The notes under the pieces are model-generated. The model saw only the letters and a list, made by a program, of their open reading frames with translations, did not search any database and was not told where the DNA came from. The translations under genes were made by a program, and so were the position numbers. Shown one piece after another: positions 55,708 to 63,922 of a stretch of 64,000 nt of DNA. The DNA is from Nostoc favosum CHAB5714 (GTDB lineage Bacteria; Cyanobacteriota; Cyanobacteriia; Cyanobacteriales; Nostocaceae): positions 1 through 64,000 of the forward strand of contig NZ_JAIVFQ010000017.1 of assembly GCF_020829495.1 (NCBI RefSeq), given 5' to 3'. Numbering within the stretch: position 1 is the first letter of the stretch; each line of letters opens with the position of its first letter.

Positions 55708-55815
55708 ACAGACGCGATTAATCGCGTCTCTTGTACAGACGCGATTAATCGCGTCTCTTGTACAGACGCGATTAATCGCGTCTCTTGTACAGACGCGATT
55801 AATCGCGTCTCTCCT
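55708..55815. repeat. Four tandem 27-bp palindromic units
   Basis: Unit ACAGACGCGATTAATCGCGT plus CTCTTGT, repeated four times head to tail, the last slightly altered. Each contains the perfect palindrome AGACGCGATTAATCGCGTCT. A single copy lies at about 15006-15030. No spacers, so not CRISPR. The transcript would fold into four consecutive hairpins between the two glycosyltransferase genes. Confidence 0.9.
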
Positions 55816-55835
55816 AACTCCTAACTCCCAAATAT

Positions 55836-56768
55836 ATGTCATCAAAAATACCAGTTTCTGTATTAATTCCGGCAAAAAACGAACAAGCCAACTTGCCTGC
55901 TTGCCTTGCTAGCCTCAGCAGAGCAGATGAAATATTTGTAGTAGATTCTCAAAGTACTGATAACAGCATTGAAATTGCTAAAAGTCACGGTGTAAATGTC
56001 GTACAATTCAACTTCAATGGACGCTGGCCTAAAAAGAAAAATTGGTCTTTAGATAATCTACCTTTTCGTAACGAATGGGTGCTAATTGTAGATTGCGATG
56101 AGCGCATCCCTCCCGAACTGTGGGAAGAAATTGACCAAGCAATTCAAAACAAGGAATATACAGGTTATTATCTCAACCGCCGCGTATTTTTCTTAGGAAA
56201 ATGGATTCGTTATGGTGGAAAATATCCCGATTGGAATCTACGTTTATTTCAACATAAAAAAGGTCGTTACGAAAACCTACATACAGAAGATATTCCCAAT
56301 ACTGGTGATAACGAAGTTCACGAACATGTGATTTTGCAGGGCAAAGTTGGGTATCTCAAAAATGATATGCTCCACGAGGACTTCCGCGACCTTTATCACT
56401 GGTTAGAACGACACAACCGCTATTCAAACTGGGAAGCCAGCGTTTATTTTAATATTCTCACAGGTAAAGATGATAGCGGCACTATCGGCGCGAATCTATT
56501 TGGTGATGCAGTGCAACGCAAGCGCTTTTTGAAAAAAGTGTGGGTACATCTGCCATTTAAACCCATTTTACGATTTGTTTTATTTTATATTATTCAACGC
56601 GGTTTTTTGGATGGCAAAGCCGGATATATCTATGCACGCTTGCTGAGTCAATATGAATATCAAATTGGCGTTAAACTCTACGAATTACGCAACTGTGGTG
56701 GTCACTTAAATACTGCAACTACCCCGAAAGAAGGAGCAGAGGGAGAGCTATTGACTATTGACTCCTAA
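55836..56768 (+). CDS. GT2-family glycosyltransferase, WaaE/KdtX-like
   Basis: 310 residues. VSVLIPAKNEQANLPACLASL, EIFVVDSQSTDNSIEIAKSHG, WVLIVDCDERIPPELW (DxD-type DCD), and YTGYYLNRRVFFLGKWIRYGGKYPDWNLRLFQHKKGRYENLHTED, then a hydrophobic C-terminal segment (FKPILRFVLFYIIQRGFLDG). It resembles enzymes that add sugars to lipopolysaccharide cores or exopolysaccharide repeat units. Downstream, TAATGAC heptamers lead directly into the acetyltransferase gene. Confidence 0.9.
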   Translation: MSSKIPVSVLIPAKNEQANLPACLASLSRADEIFVVDSQSTDNSIEIAKSHGVNVVQFNFNGRWPKKKNWSLDNLPFRNEWVLIVDCDERIPPELWEEIDQAIQNKEYTGYYLNRRVFFLGKWIRYGGKYPDWNLRLFQHKKGRYENLHTEDIPNTGDNEVHEHVILQGKVGYLKNDMLHEDFRDLYHWLERHNRYSNWEASVYFNILTGKDDSGTIGANLFGDAVQRKRFLKKVWVHLPFKPILRFVLFYIIQRGFLDGKAGYIYARLLSQYEYQIGVKLYELRNCGGHLNTATTPKEGAEGELLTIDS

Positions 56769-56806
56769 CTAATAACTAATAACTAATGACTAATGACTAA
56801 TGACTA

Positions 56807-57385
56807 ATGACTAATGACCCTTTCGTAGATTTACGCAAATATGACCAATCTTGGTTTGATCGGGGACGTCCAGCTTGGTATATTTTATTATGGTGGCTTG
56901 TACAAGCGATCGCCTTTCCCCTGACTCCTCAACCGTTAAATATTCTGCGTTGTGCTTTGCTACGATTATTTGGCGCTCGTATCGGTAAAGGCGTATTAAT
57001 TAGGCCCACCGCCCGCTTCACCTACCCTTGGAAAGTTACCATCGGCAACCACAGTTGGATTGGAGATAACGTAGTTTTATATAGCCTCGATCAGATCAGC
57101 ATCGGTGAACACTGTGTAATTTCGCAAAAAAGCTACCTGTGTACTGGTAGTCATGATATCCAAGACCCAGCCTTTGGGTTGAAAACAGCAAGTATCACCA
57201 TTGAGAATGGTGCATGGGTAGCAACAGATTGTTTTGTTGGGCCGGGAGTGCAAATCGGCGCAAATGCTGTGATTGGCGCTCGTAGTAGTGTTTTTACTAA
57301 CATGCCTTCTGGGCAAATTTGTTGGGGAAGCCCCTGTCGTCCCAAGACGGTTCGGATAAAACTTGATCCCCCCACAAACCCGTGA
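56807..57385 (+). CDS. WcaF-like polysaccharide O-acetyltransferase (HpsU-like)
   Basis: 192 residues. After a membrane-proximal N-terminal part (WYILLWWLVQAIAFPLTPQPLNILRCALLRLFGARIG) come left-handed beta-helix hexapeptide repeats (VLIRPTARFTYPWKVTIGNHSWIGDNVVLYSLDQISIGEHCVIS), the catalytic-loop His in CTGSHDIQDP, and GVQIGANAVIGARSSVF. From memory this is the type called HpsU in hormogonium polysaccharide clusters. The ATG at 56807 lies inside a run of TAATGAC heptamers, so its first codons derive from repeat DNA. A degenerate copy of its 3' end recurs at 58430. Confidence 0.85.
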   Translation: MTNDPFVDLRKYDQSWFDRGRPAWYILLWWLVQAIAFPLTPQPLNILRCALLRLFGARIGKGVLIRPTARFTYPWKVTIGNHSWIGDNVVLYSLDQISIGEHCVISQKSYLCTGSHDIQDPAFGLKTASITIENGAWVATDCFVGPGVQIGANAVIGARSSVFTNMPSGQICWGSPCRPKTVRIKLDPPTNP

Positions 57386-57457
57386 TTTGAGTGCGTTGCG
57401 GGGGTAAATAAGCGATCGTACAGAAAGTTCCGCGCTTGGCTGAAAACTTTACTAAAT

Positions 57458-58273
57458 GTGGTAGGTGTTGGAATCACATTAGCTTATAACGCTAGTGGTC
57501 TTACTGTACCAGCAGGTGGAATTAAGCTTTCACGAGCTAGTTACTGTGGGATTTTGAACGGTAGCATCACAAATTGGAATAATGCCAGCATTAGTGCAGA
57601 TAACGGCCGCCAAATAGCACTTAATCTACCCATCAAAGTTGTACGTCGTAGTGACTCAAGTGGTAGCACTTTTGTAGTAACCAGTCATCTCAATACTGCA
57701 TGTAAGCCTGCTGCGACTCCAGGTATTCCAGCAGCTAATGTATGGAATAGAGGAGTGGGTACAACTGTTAGTTGGCCAAGTACTTTCATTGGTGCTACTG
57801 GTGGTGGTGGTGTAGCCAGTGCGATCGCAACTACTCCTGGTGCAATTGGTTATGTGGATAGTGCTACCCGTTTAGCTAATAACCTACCTGCCGCACTTTT
57901 ACGTAACAAGGCAGGTAATTACACTGCTCCTTCAACAGACGCAATTACAGACGCTCTTCTAGGTGGAACTGTCGTCAAATACGGTACTAATCCCACTAAC
58001 AGGCTGATTAGAATCGATAATTTGAACGATCCAACCCGTCCAAATGCTTATCCTATTTCCACAGCAACTTATTTCCTGTTTTATGACATATACTCAGATG
58101 CTACCATAATAAATGGTATTAAAACCTTGAACACCTTGGCTTTGGGATCAGCTGCGGATACTTTCCTTACATCTCTAGGATATGCCCCTCTTCCCGCTCC
58201 CATTAAAACTGTGTCTACAGGTGTTGTGAATACTTGCGTAAATACTGTTTTAGGCCCTTCTCCTTGCAATTAG
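57458..58273 (+). pseudogene. 5'-truncated PstS-like phosphate-binding protein
   Basis: 272 codons open from GTG at 57458: GITLAYNASGLTVPAGGIKLSRASYCGILNGSITNWNNASI, KVVRRSDSSGSTFVVTSHL (phosphate-loop-like S-S-G-S-T), and GGVASAIATTPGAIGYVDSATR. This is the C-terminal three quarters of a PstS-type periplasmic phosphate-binding protein. The export signal and first lobe (roughly 80-100 residues) are missing, so the product could not be secreted. Flanked on both sides by acetyltransferase 3'-end sequence. Confidence 0.75.
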
Positions 58274-58429
58274 GTTATAAATTGACCTAGCAGCCTGTCG
58301 GACAATAGCTGTTAATTCTGCTTGCAGACTTTAACAGCTATCGACGGCATTGCTGAATTTAAGTATGATTTACCCACTCAAGCCTGAAAACCTGATCCCT
58401 CCTAATAAAAAGGAAGGAACTCTAAAGCC

Positions 58430-58547
58430 CCATTTTGGCGCTCGTATTACTGTTTTTACTAATATGCCTTCTGTCCAGGTTCGTTGGGGAAGTCCCTGTC
58501 GTCCAAAGGTGACTCGGATAAAACTTGATCCCCCGAAAAACCCGTGA
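58430..58547 (+). pseudogene. Duplicated 3' end of the acetyltransferase gene
   Basis: Encodes HFGARITVFTNMPSVQVRWG, then SPCRPKVTRIKLDPPKNP. The intact gene ends GARSSVFTNMPSGQICWG, then SPCRPKTVRIKLDPPTNP. By eye the two DNA stretches are a little over 80 percent identical over about 115 bp and both end with AAACCCGTGATTT. It is a remnant of a second acetyltransferase gene or of a duplication that brought in the pstS fragment. Confidence 0.8.
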
Positions 58548-58641
58548 TTTTATAGATAAACATAAAATTAAAGTCTCCTCAAGCAAGACGGTAAGTAGCA
58601 ATGATAGTATATTTTCATGGCTGCTCTAATCCTTGCTATTG

Positions 58642-59118
58642 ATGAACAAACTATTGGATGAAACGCTGTCAATCAAAATTGCTGAAAGTATAAACAGCAG
58701 AGCTAGCACTCCGTTTGATAATGCTTACAAAGCAGCATTATCCACTGAGGGAGCAAGATATATTCAGGGATTTTTAGCTTTTGCAGGGAAACCATACAGA
58801 CCGATTGAACACGGTTGGATTGAGATTGGCGACGCTTCCGATGTCCGTATTGTCGATCCCACATTACCGCACCTAAACAAAAATCCCCAAGAACTCTGGT
58901 ATTTTGCAGCACAAAGGCTGACCGTTAAAAAACTGAAAGCCATCATTGAAGAATCGAAAGAAGATTATCCAGAAGATGATCCATTGCCAATCTATGGCGA
59001 TCCACCTTATGAATATTACGGTGATGTCATGTTAGGTGGCCAAGACTACTTGGCAGCATATCAAGCCGCAGAGGCTAAATGCAGAGAAATCAGCGAACTC
59101 AACCCTGAGAGTAACTAA
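58642..59118 (+). CDS. Hypothetical protein, function unknown
   Basis: 158 residues from the ATG at 58642. YIQGFLAFAGKPYRPIEHGWIEIGDASDVRIVDPTLPHLNK ... ELWYFAAQRLTVKKLKAIIEESKEDYPEDDPLPIYGDPPYEYYGDVMLGGQDYLAAYQAAEAK. Soluble and acidic. The HGWIE...VDPTL pattern resembles small proteins that occur beside mobile elements and transglutaminase-like folds, but I make no assignment. Solitary. Confidence 0.5.
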   Translation: MNKLLDETLSIKIAESINSRASTPFDNAYKAALSTEGARYIQGFLAFAGKPYRPIEHGWIEIGDASDVRIVDPTLPHLNKNPQELWYFAAQRLTVKKLKAIIEESKEDYPEDDPLPIYGDPPYEYYGDVMLGGQDYLAAYQAAEAKCREISELNPESN

Positions 59119-59175
59119 GAAGAGTGTATCAAATAATTCGTAATTCGTAATTACGAATTACGAATTACGAATTAT

Positions 59176-59574
59176 TTAATACGATTTACCATCGCTGCCA
59201 AAGTATTCCCTATAGCCACAAATTTTGTCTCCACGTACATCAAAAGAAACTGCTACCCGATTTTTGTAAGGCTGTCCAAACAAAAGCCCCTCATCCCGAA
59301 ACTCAAAGACAGCTGTCGTTTCACTGCTAGTAACACGGTCTAGACTAGTCAGGTTCAAACCAGGACTGAATGATTCAGAAACGTACTGGAAAAATTCTCT
59401 AGCTCGCTCTTTTCCCACATTCAAACCGTGGAATTTTCCCATTGGAAACCAAAGGGTAAAATCTTCTGTGAGCATATCTAACAACGGTTCCCACTCTCCT
59501 GTTGCCATCCCATGCGTCAGATTATCAAATGCCTGTTGAGCAACTTTTAAAGTATTTTCTGAATCTTGCGTCAT
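59176..59574 (-). CDS. NTF2-like (SnoaL-like) small protein
   Basis: 132 residues from the ATG at 59574 (MTQDSENTLKVAQQAFDNLTHGMATGEWEPLLDMLTEDFTLWFPMGKFHGLNVGKERAREFF); a longer frame overlaps the oxidoreductase gene. The cone-shaped alpha+beta fold of SnoaL/ketosteroid-isomerase-like proteins is indicated by WEPLLDMLTEDFTLW and AVFEFRDEGLLFGQPYKNRVAVSFDV. These act as small-molecule isomerases, cyclases or hydrolases, or as binding proteins. 38 bp downstream of the MDR gene, same strand, so probably co-transcribed. Confidence 0.75.
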   Translation of the reverse strand: MTQDSENTLKVAQQAFDNLTHGMATGEWEPLLDMLTEDFTLWFPMGKFHGLNVGKERAREFFQYVSESFSPGLNLTSLDRVTSSETTAVFEFRDEGLLFGQPYKNRVAVSFDVRGDKICGYREYFGSDGKSY

Positions 59575-59612
59575 TTTCACCCCCGACTGGATATAAACTA
59601 ATACCGTGTTAC

Positions 59613-60620
59613 TTAAAATCTCACAACTACTTTGCCACAATTCTGGCCACTGAGGAGATGTTCTACAGCGTCGGGTACAGATTCTATGCCTTGAAACTGT
59701 CTTGGATCAATGGCAACTTTGAGTTTGTCTGTGTAGAACAGGTAAAAAATGCGATCGCGTGCCTCTACCATATATTCTTTATAATGAGGCATGAGAAAGC
59801 CTCTTACAGAAGCAGCTTTCCAAAATAACTGGTGATAAATGCGTGATTGTGTAATTTGCTCTACATGATTTGCGTATTCGGAAATAAAACCAACCACTAC
59901 TAAACGTCCGCGCACTGCCAAGTTTTCAACGCAAGTATCAAATACTGCTTTGCCTACACACTCAAAAATTAGATTAATCCCATTGGGGTATTCTTGTTTG
60001 AGGACTTGATTGAGGTTTTCTGTGCGATAGTTGATGATGCGATCGCACCCTAATTCCTTTAGTAAATCTGCCTTAGCCTCAGAACTACAAGTACCAATGA
60101 CATGATTACCAGCTAATTTAGCCAATTGCACCGCAATATGACCGGTTCCTCCTGCTGCTGCTGTCACTAAAACCACTTCATTACTTTTCATCTCTCCTAC
60201 TTGTTCCAATGCAACCAAAGCTGATACACCTGTAGGTATTAGTGTTAGCACCTCTGGCGTTGCTTCCCGCACCTTCAGGGCTAAGTTTGCATCGATAAGC
60301 TGATATTCTCGATAACCGCCACCACGCGCCGTAGTTATTACAGCATCACCTATTTGAAAATCTTTAACATTTTCACCCACAGCAACAACTTTTCCTACTG
60401 CTTCTACACCTAAATCAAAAGGAGGAATCAAGTTAACATAGGGAACATCACCACGACAAAGTAAGGTGTCAAAGCCACCGTTAACGCCAGCAAATTTGTT
60501 TTGAATTAAAAGTTCACTAGACGCAGGTTTAGGAATAGGAATTTCGACAATTTCAATGGCAGATTTAAAATCTTGATTAAGTTGCTTTGCTATTAACTTT
60601 TTGTAAGTTTTTGCGTTCAT
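59613..60620 (-). CDS. MDR-family NADPH-dependent quinone/enone oxidoreductase
   Basis: 335 residues. GroES-like N-terminal domain (LIQNKFAGVNGGFDTLLCRGDVP, PFDLGVEAVGKVVAVGENVKDFQIGDAVIT), then a Rossmann domain with VTAAAGGTGHIAVQLAKLAGNHVIGTCSS and LGCDRIINYRTENL. It lacks zinc-ligand Cys clusters, so it is a zinc-free quinone oxidoreductase / prostaglandin-reductase-3-like enzyme that reduces an activated C=C bond. Part of the 59-64 kb gene group. Confidence 0.88.
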   Translation of the reverse strand: MNAKTYKKLIAKQLNQDFKSAIEIVEIPIPKPASSELLIQNKFAGVNGGFDTLLCRGDVPYVNLIPPFDLGVEAVGKVVAVGENVKDFQIGDAVITTARGGGYREYQLIDANLALKVREATPEVLTLIPTGVSALVALEQVGEMKSNEVVLVTAAAGGTGHIAVQLAKLAGNHVIGTCSSEAKADLLKELGCDRIINYRTENLNQVLKQEYPNGINLIFECVGKAVFDTCVENLAVRGRLVVVGFISEYANHVEQITQSRIYHQLFWKAASVRGFLMPHYKEYMVEARDRIFYLFYTDKLKVAIDPRQFQGIESVPDAVEHLLSGQNCGKVVVRF

Positions 60621-60711
60621 TTACCTAGATTAATTTAAGAAATATAAATGTAGTGTGCGTTCTGCTTTCAGCTAACGCACCATCAACAATCTAAAGTGCA
60701 TTACACTAAGC

Positions 60712-61506
60712 TTATAAAGCTTTATCCCACTCTAATTGATGAGCTAAACCATACTTAATAAAATCTTCTACTTTAGCTTTATCGCTTTTACCAAAAACAC
60801 CTAAGCTGTAGGGATTATCTTGCATCCGTTGTGTAACTTGCTCTTTCTCAAATCGGATAACTTCATCTCTAGGTTTATCCGGTTTAAAAAAGTCTACAAC
60901 CAAGACAGTTCTATCATAATTAGTATAATTATGCGGACAGTGTGGATAACTATGATCTAAAACCAGGAATTTTCCTTCATGCCAATAAAGTTGCTCATGG
61001 CATATTTTCATAGCCACATCTCCCTCTGGCACGATTAATCCTAGATAGCCACGATTCATGTGAGGGTTGTAGTTTACATGCAGCTTGATATCCAAGCCGG
61101 GATGGAATGTACCAAAATACACATTTCTGATGATTCCATCATTGCTAAAATTAACTTTTTCTATTACTTTAGCCAAATTGGGGAAGTATTTCTCTCTTAA
61201 TATAAGTGCTTTTTTTGATGCATCATCTGGCCCATAATCAGGATATTGTATTTGATGCGTCTGAATATATTTTTCAATAAACATACCTTGAAATAAAATC
61301 CCAAAAGCACTGTATTTTGCATCACCCTTGGTTTTAATCGTTTGACTTTTAGGGCCAAAAATATCATAAGTTAACTTTAACTCGTCATCAGATGCATTCT
61401 TAATAAAGCGTGTAAACTCATCTCTAATCACTTGCCAGTTATCTTCAAAACTTTTGAGAAAAGTAAAATTTTTTGGGTCTATATGATACTCATTAAAACT
61501 TTCCAT
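60712..61506 (-). CDS. Aspartyl/asparaginyl beta-hydroxylase-like protein
   Basis: 264 residues from the ATG at 61506, which has AGGAG 8 nt upstream; an ATG at 61533 is in frame but has no such site. The second half resembles the Asp_Arg_Hydrox fold: FHPGLDIKLHVNYNPHMNRGYLGLIVPEGDVAMKICHEQLYWHEGKFLVLDHSYPHCPHNYTNYDRTVLVVDFFKP. These are 2-oxoglutarate/Fe(II) dioxygenases with two His iron ligands. The second (YPHCPHN) is visible; at the first, usually HLGL, this protein has YLGL. Either another His (NPH) serves, or the activity is altered. The substrate is unknown. 91 bp upstream of the MDR gene on the same strand and divergent from the amidohydrolase gene. Confidence 0.8.
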   Translation of the reverse strand: MESFNEYHIDPKNFTFLKSFEDNWQVIRDEFTRFIKNASDDELKLTYDIFGPKSQTIKTKGDAKYSAFGILFQGMFIEKYIQTHQIQYPDYGPDDASKKALILREKYFPNLAKVIEKVNFSNDGIIRNVYFGTFHPGLDIKLHVNYNPHMNRGYLGLIVPEGDVAMKICHEQLYWHEGKFLVLDHSYPHCPHNYTNYDRTVLVVDFFKPDKPRDEVIRFEKEQVTQRMQDNPYSLGVFGKSDKAKVEDFIKYGLAHQLEWDKAL

Positions 61507-61611
61507 TGTCTTTTCTCCTGAAGATGATTTCATAAAAAACCGTTATATAATGATGGGATTTGGTCTTCGTCCCGATTCGATGTTGGAATTCCTGACTAAA
61601 CTCATTTTAGT

Positions 61612-63093
61612 GTGAGGTCTACTGTGTCTGAAACTGCCGTATTAGATAAAATTATCAAAAATGTGCGGGTAGTTCGTCCCCATCAGGATGTAATCGAACT
61701 ACTCGATTTAGGCATTAAGGATGGAAAATTTGCTCAGATTGCCCCTAATATTAGCGCAGACACAGGTAAAGAGGTATTTGATGGCAAAAATCTGCTAGGC
61801 TTTCCTGGGGTCGTGGATGCCCACATGCACATCGGTATCTATCAACCTCTGGACAAAGATGCTGTAACTGAAACCAAAGCAGCCGCAATGGGAGGCGTGA
61901 CTACCAGCTTAAATTACATCCGTACAGGGCAGTATTATCTTAACAAAGGCGGCTCCTACCGCGATTTTTTTCCAGAGGTGTTGGCGTTATCCGCAGGTAA
62001 TTTTTTTGTAGATTACAGCTATCACATCGCACCTATAGCTAGCCAGCATATCGACGAAATACCTTTATTGTTTGAAGAACACGGTGTCTCTTCGTTTAAA
62101 ATCTTCATGTTTTATGGCGGTTATGGGTTGCATGGTTTGTCAGACCAGCAAAACCTCTTTTTAATGATTAATAAAGAGGAACGGTACGATTTCGCCCATT
62201 TTGAATTTATTATGCGTGGTCTAACTCGCTTGATGGAAAAGCATCCAGAAGCGCGAGATACTATCAGCTTGAGTTTGCATTGCGAAGTTGCAGAAATTCT
62301 CAACGCTTATACCAAAATAGTTGAAAACGATTATACTCTTAGCGGATTACACGCTTACAGTGCAGCACGTCCACCTCATTCCGAAGGTTTAGCAATTTGC
62401 ATTGCTTCTTATTTGGCGCATGAGACTAACTGTGCAAATATCAATTTGTTGCACCTGAGTTCGCGTAAAGCAATGGAAGCAGCTTTGACTATGCAAACTG
62501 CTTTTCCTCATATCAACTTTCGGCGAGAAGTTACTATCGGACATTTGTTATTAGATGTCGATACTCCCAATACAATTTGGGCAAAAGTCAACCCTCCTAT
62601 TCGTCCCCGTGCCGATGTGGAATACTTATGGCAAGCAGTACTCAACAATCAAGTAGATTGGATAGTTAGCGACCACGCTTGCTGTTCTGCTGAACAGAAA
62701 AGAAGTGCTAAAGACTCGGATAATATTTGGTTAGCAAAGTCTGGTTTTGGTGGTACAGAATATTTACTTTCTGGTGTATTTAGTGAAGGTAGCAAGCGGG
62801 GTATGTTTTACAATCACATGGCTAAGTTACTATCTTGGAACCCATCGCGGCGTTTTGGTTTGTTAGAAAAAGGTGATATTGCTATTGGTTATGATGCTGA
62901 CTTGGTGCTGTTAGACCCTAATGAAACCTTTGTGGTACGTGCGGCTGAGTCGGAGTCACAACAAGGTTACACACCTTTTGAAGGAGTTGAGTTAACCGGG
63001 CGGGTTAAGAGTACTTTTTTACGGGGAAATTTGATTTACAATAACGGACAGGTTTTGGGTTCTCCAACTGGGCGCTATTTAAAAAGAGCATAG
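61612..63093 (+). CDS. Dihydropyrimidinase/hydantoinase-like amidohydrolase
   Basis: 493 residues, cyclic amidohydrolase fold. A full binuclear metal site is visible: DAHMHIG (HxH), SSFKIFMFYGG (Lys to be carboxylated), SLSLHCEVAEI (His), INLLHLSSRKAME (His), and WIVSDHACCS (Asp). The N-terminal strand (IIKNVRVVRPHQDVIELLDLGIKDGKFAQI) and C-terminal DLVLLDPNETFVV complete the small beta domain. It cleaves cyclic amides such as hydantoins, dihydropyrimidines or allantoin; the exact ring is unknown. Start GTG at 61612, alternative GTG at 61624. Divergent from the beta-hydroxylase-like gene (105 bp apart), convergent with the alpha/beta-fold gene (4 bp apart). Confidence 0.88.
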   Translation: MRSTVSETAVLDKIIKNVRVVRPHQDVIELLDLGIKDGKFAQIAPNISADTGKEVFDGKNLLGFPGVVDAHMHIGIYQPLDKDAVTETKAAAMGGVTTSLNYIRTGQYYLNKGGSYRDFFPEVLALSAGNFFVDYSYHIAPIASQHIDEIPLLFEEHGVSSFKIFMFYGGYGLHGLSDQQNLFLMINKEERYDFAHFEFIMRGLTRLMEKHPEARDTISLSLHCEVAEILNAYTKIVENDYTLSGLHAYSAARPPHSEGLAICIASYLAHETNCANINLLHLSSRKAMEAALTMQTAFPHINFRREVTIGHLLLDVDTPNTIWAKVNPPIRPRADVEYLWQAVLNNQVDWIVSDHACCSAEQKRSAKDSDNIWLAKSGFGGTEYLLSGVFSEGSKRGMFYNHMAKLLSWNPSRRFGLLEKGDIAIGYDADLVLLDPNETFVVRAAESESQQGYTPFEGVELTGRVKSTFLRGNLIYNNGQVLGSPTGRYLKRA

Positions 63094-63097
63094 AGTT

Positions 63098-63922
63098 TTA
63101 AACATTTGTATTGTCCAGAAACTCTATAATTACCTTTGATATTTCTTCAGGTATTTGGTTCATCATGCAAATGGTTCCATCTGGAAACTCCACAACCTTA
63201 GCATGGGGAATTGCTTGTGATAAGAAATATCGGTCTTTTGCTAGTGCTAAACCTAATTTTTGGAATTCTTCTACATCGTCAATTCCCCAGACTATCAGTG
63301 TAGGACACTTAATTGAAGTAAACCTTTGGGCGGCATCTATACAGTAATTTCCTACTGCCCAAACTGCGTACAAAGGATAGCCAAAGCATTTCAAATCATC
63401 TAAAACCCAACGATGATTTAAATCAGCAGAACCTACATATCTGGAACGGGCTAACCATCTTTCCATCAAGTGAGAACCATCCTCTTTAATGACGAAACCT
63501 TCTTGAAACCGCTTCATTAAATCTGCTTTTCCAGCTTCACCAAAACCAGCAACGTTACACAAAATTAAATTATTGACCCGTTCCGGATAAGCTGAGGCTA
63601 CTTCTCCAGAAACGAAAGCGCCCGTGTGGTTACCCAGAATATTTGTTTGTTCAATACTCAACTCATCCAACAGGGCAATAACAGTTTTAGCGTAGTCCGC
63701 CACTGAATACAATTTTGGTGGTTTATCAGATTCACCAAAACCCATAAGATCCATTGCTATCACGCGGTACTTTGTTACCAAAATGGACATTAATTCACGA
63801 TATTCGTCACTACTGCGGGGGTTCATATGCAGCAGTAACAAAGGCTCTCCTTCACCGCCAATCCGATAAAGAATCTGTCCATCTTCAGTGTCTAAAAAAG
63901 CTCGCTTGATTGGTTTATTCAT
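63098..63922 (-). CDS. Alpha/beta-hydrolase-fold protein with atypical active site
   Basis: 274 residues. Fold landmarks: LLLLHMNPRSSDEYRELMSIL, VIAMDLMGFGESDKPPKL, LILCNVAGFG, and PTLIVWGIDDVEEF. The nucleophile elbow, usually GxSxG, reads GNHTG (ILGNHTGAFVSGEVA), and the place of the catalytic His near the C-terminus reads FPDGTICMMNQIPEE with no His. The Asp-carrying turn (GIDD) is present. This could be a non-hydrolytic member or one using different chemistry. The stop codon is 4 bp from that of the hydantoinase-like gene. Confidence 0.8.
   Translation of the reverse strand: MNKPIKRAFLDTEDGQILYRIGGEGEPLLLLHMNPRSSDEYRELMSILVTKYRVIAMDLMGFGESDKPPKLYSVADYAKTVIALLDELSIEQTNILGNHTGAFVSGEVASAYPERVNNLILCNVAGFGEAGKADLMKRFQEGFVIKEDGSHLMERWLARSRYVGSADLNHRWVLDDLKCFGYPLYAVWAVGNYCIDAAQRFTSIKCPTLIVWGIDDVEEFQKLGLALAKDRYFLSQAIPHAKVVEFPDGTICMMNQIPEEISKVIIEFLDNTNV

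Noticed and set aside
55708-55815. Possible CRISPR array
   Set aside because: The 27-bp units follow each other directly without spacers and are palindromic dispersed repeats.
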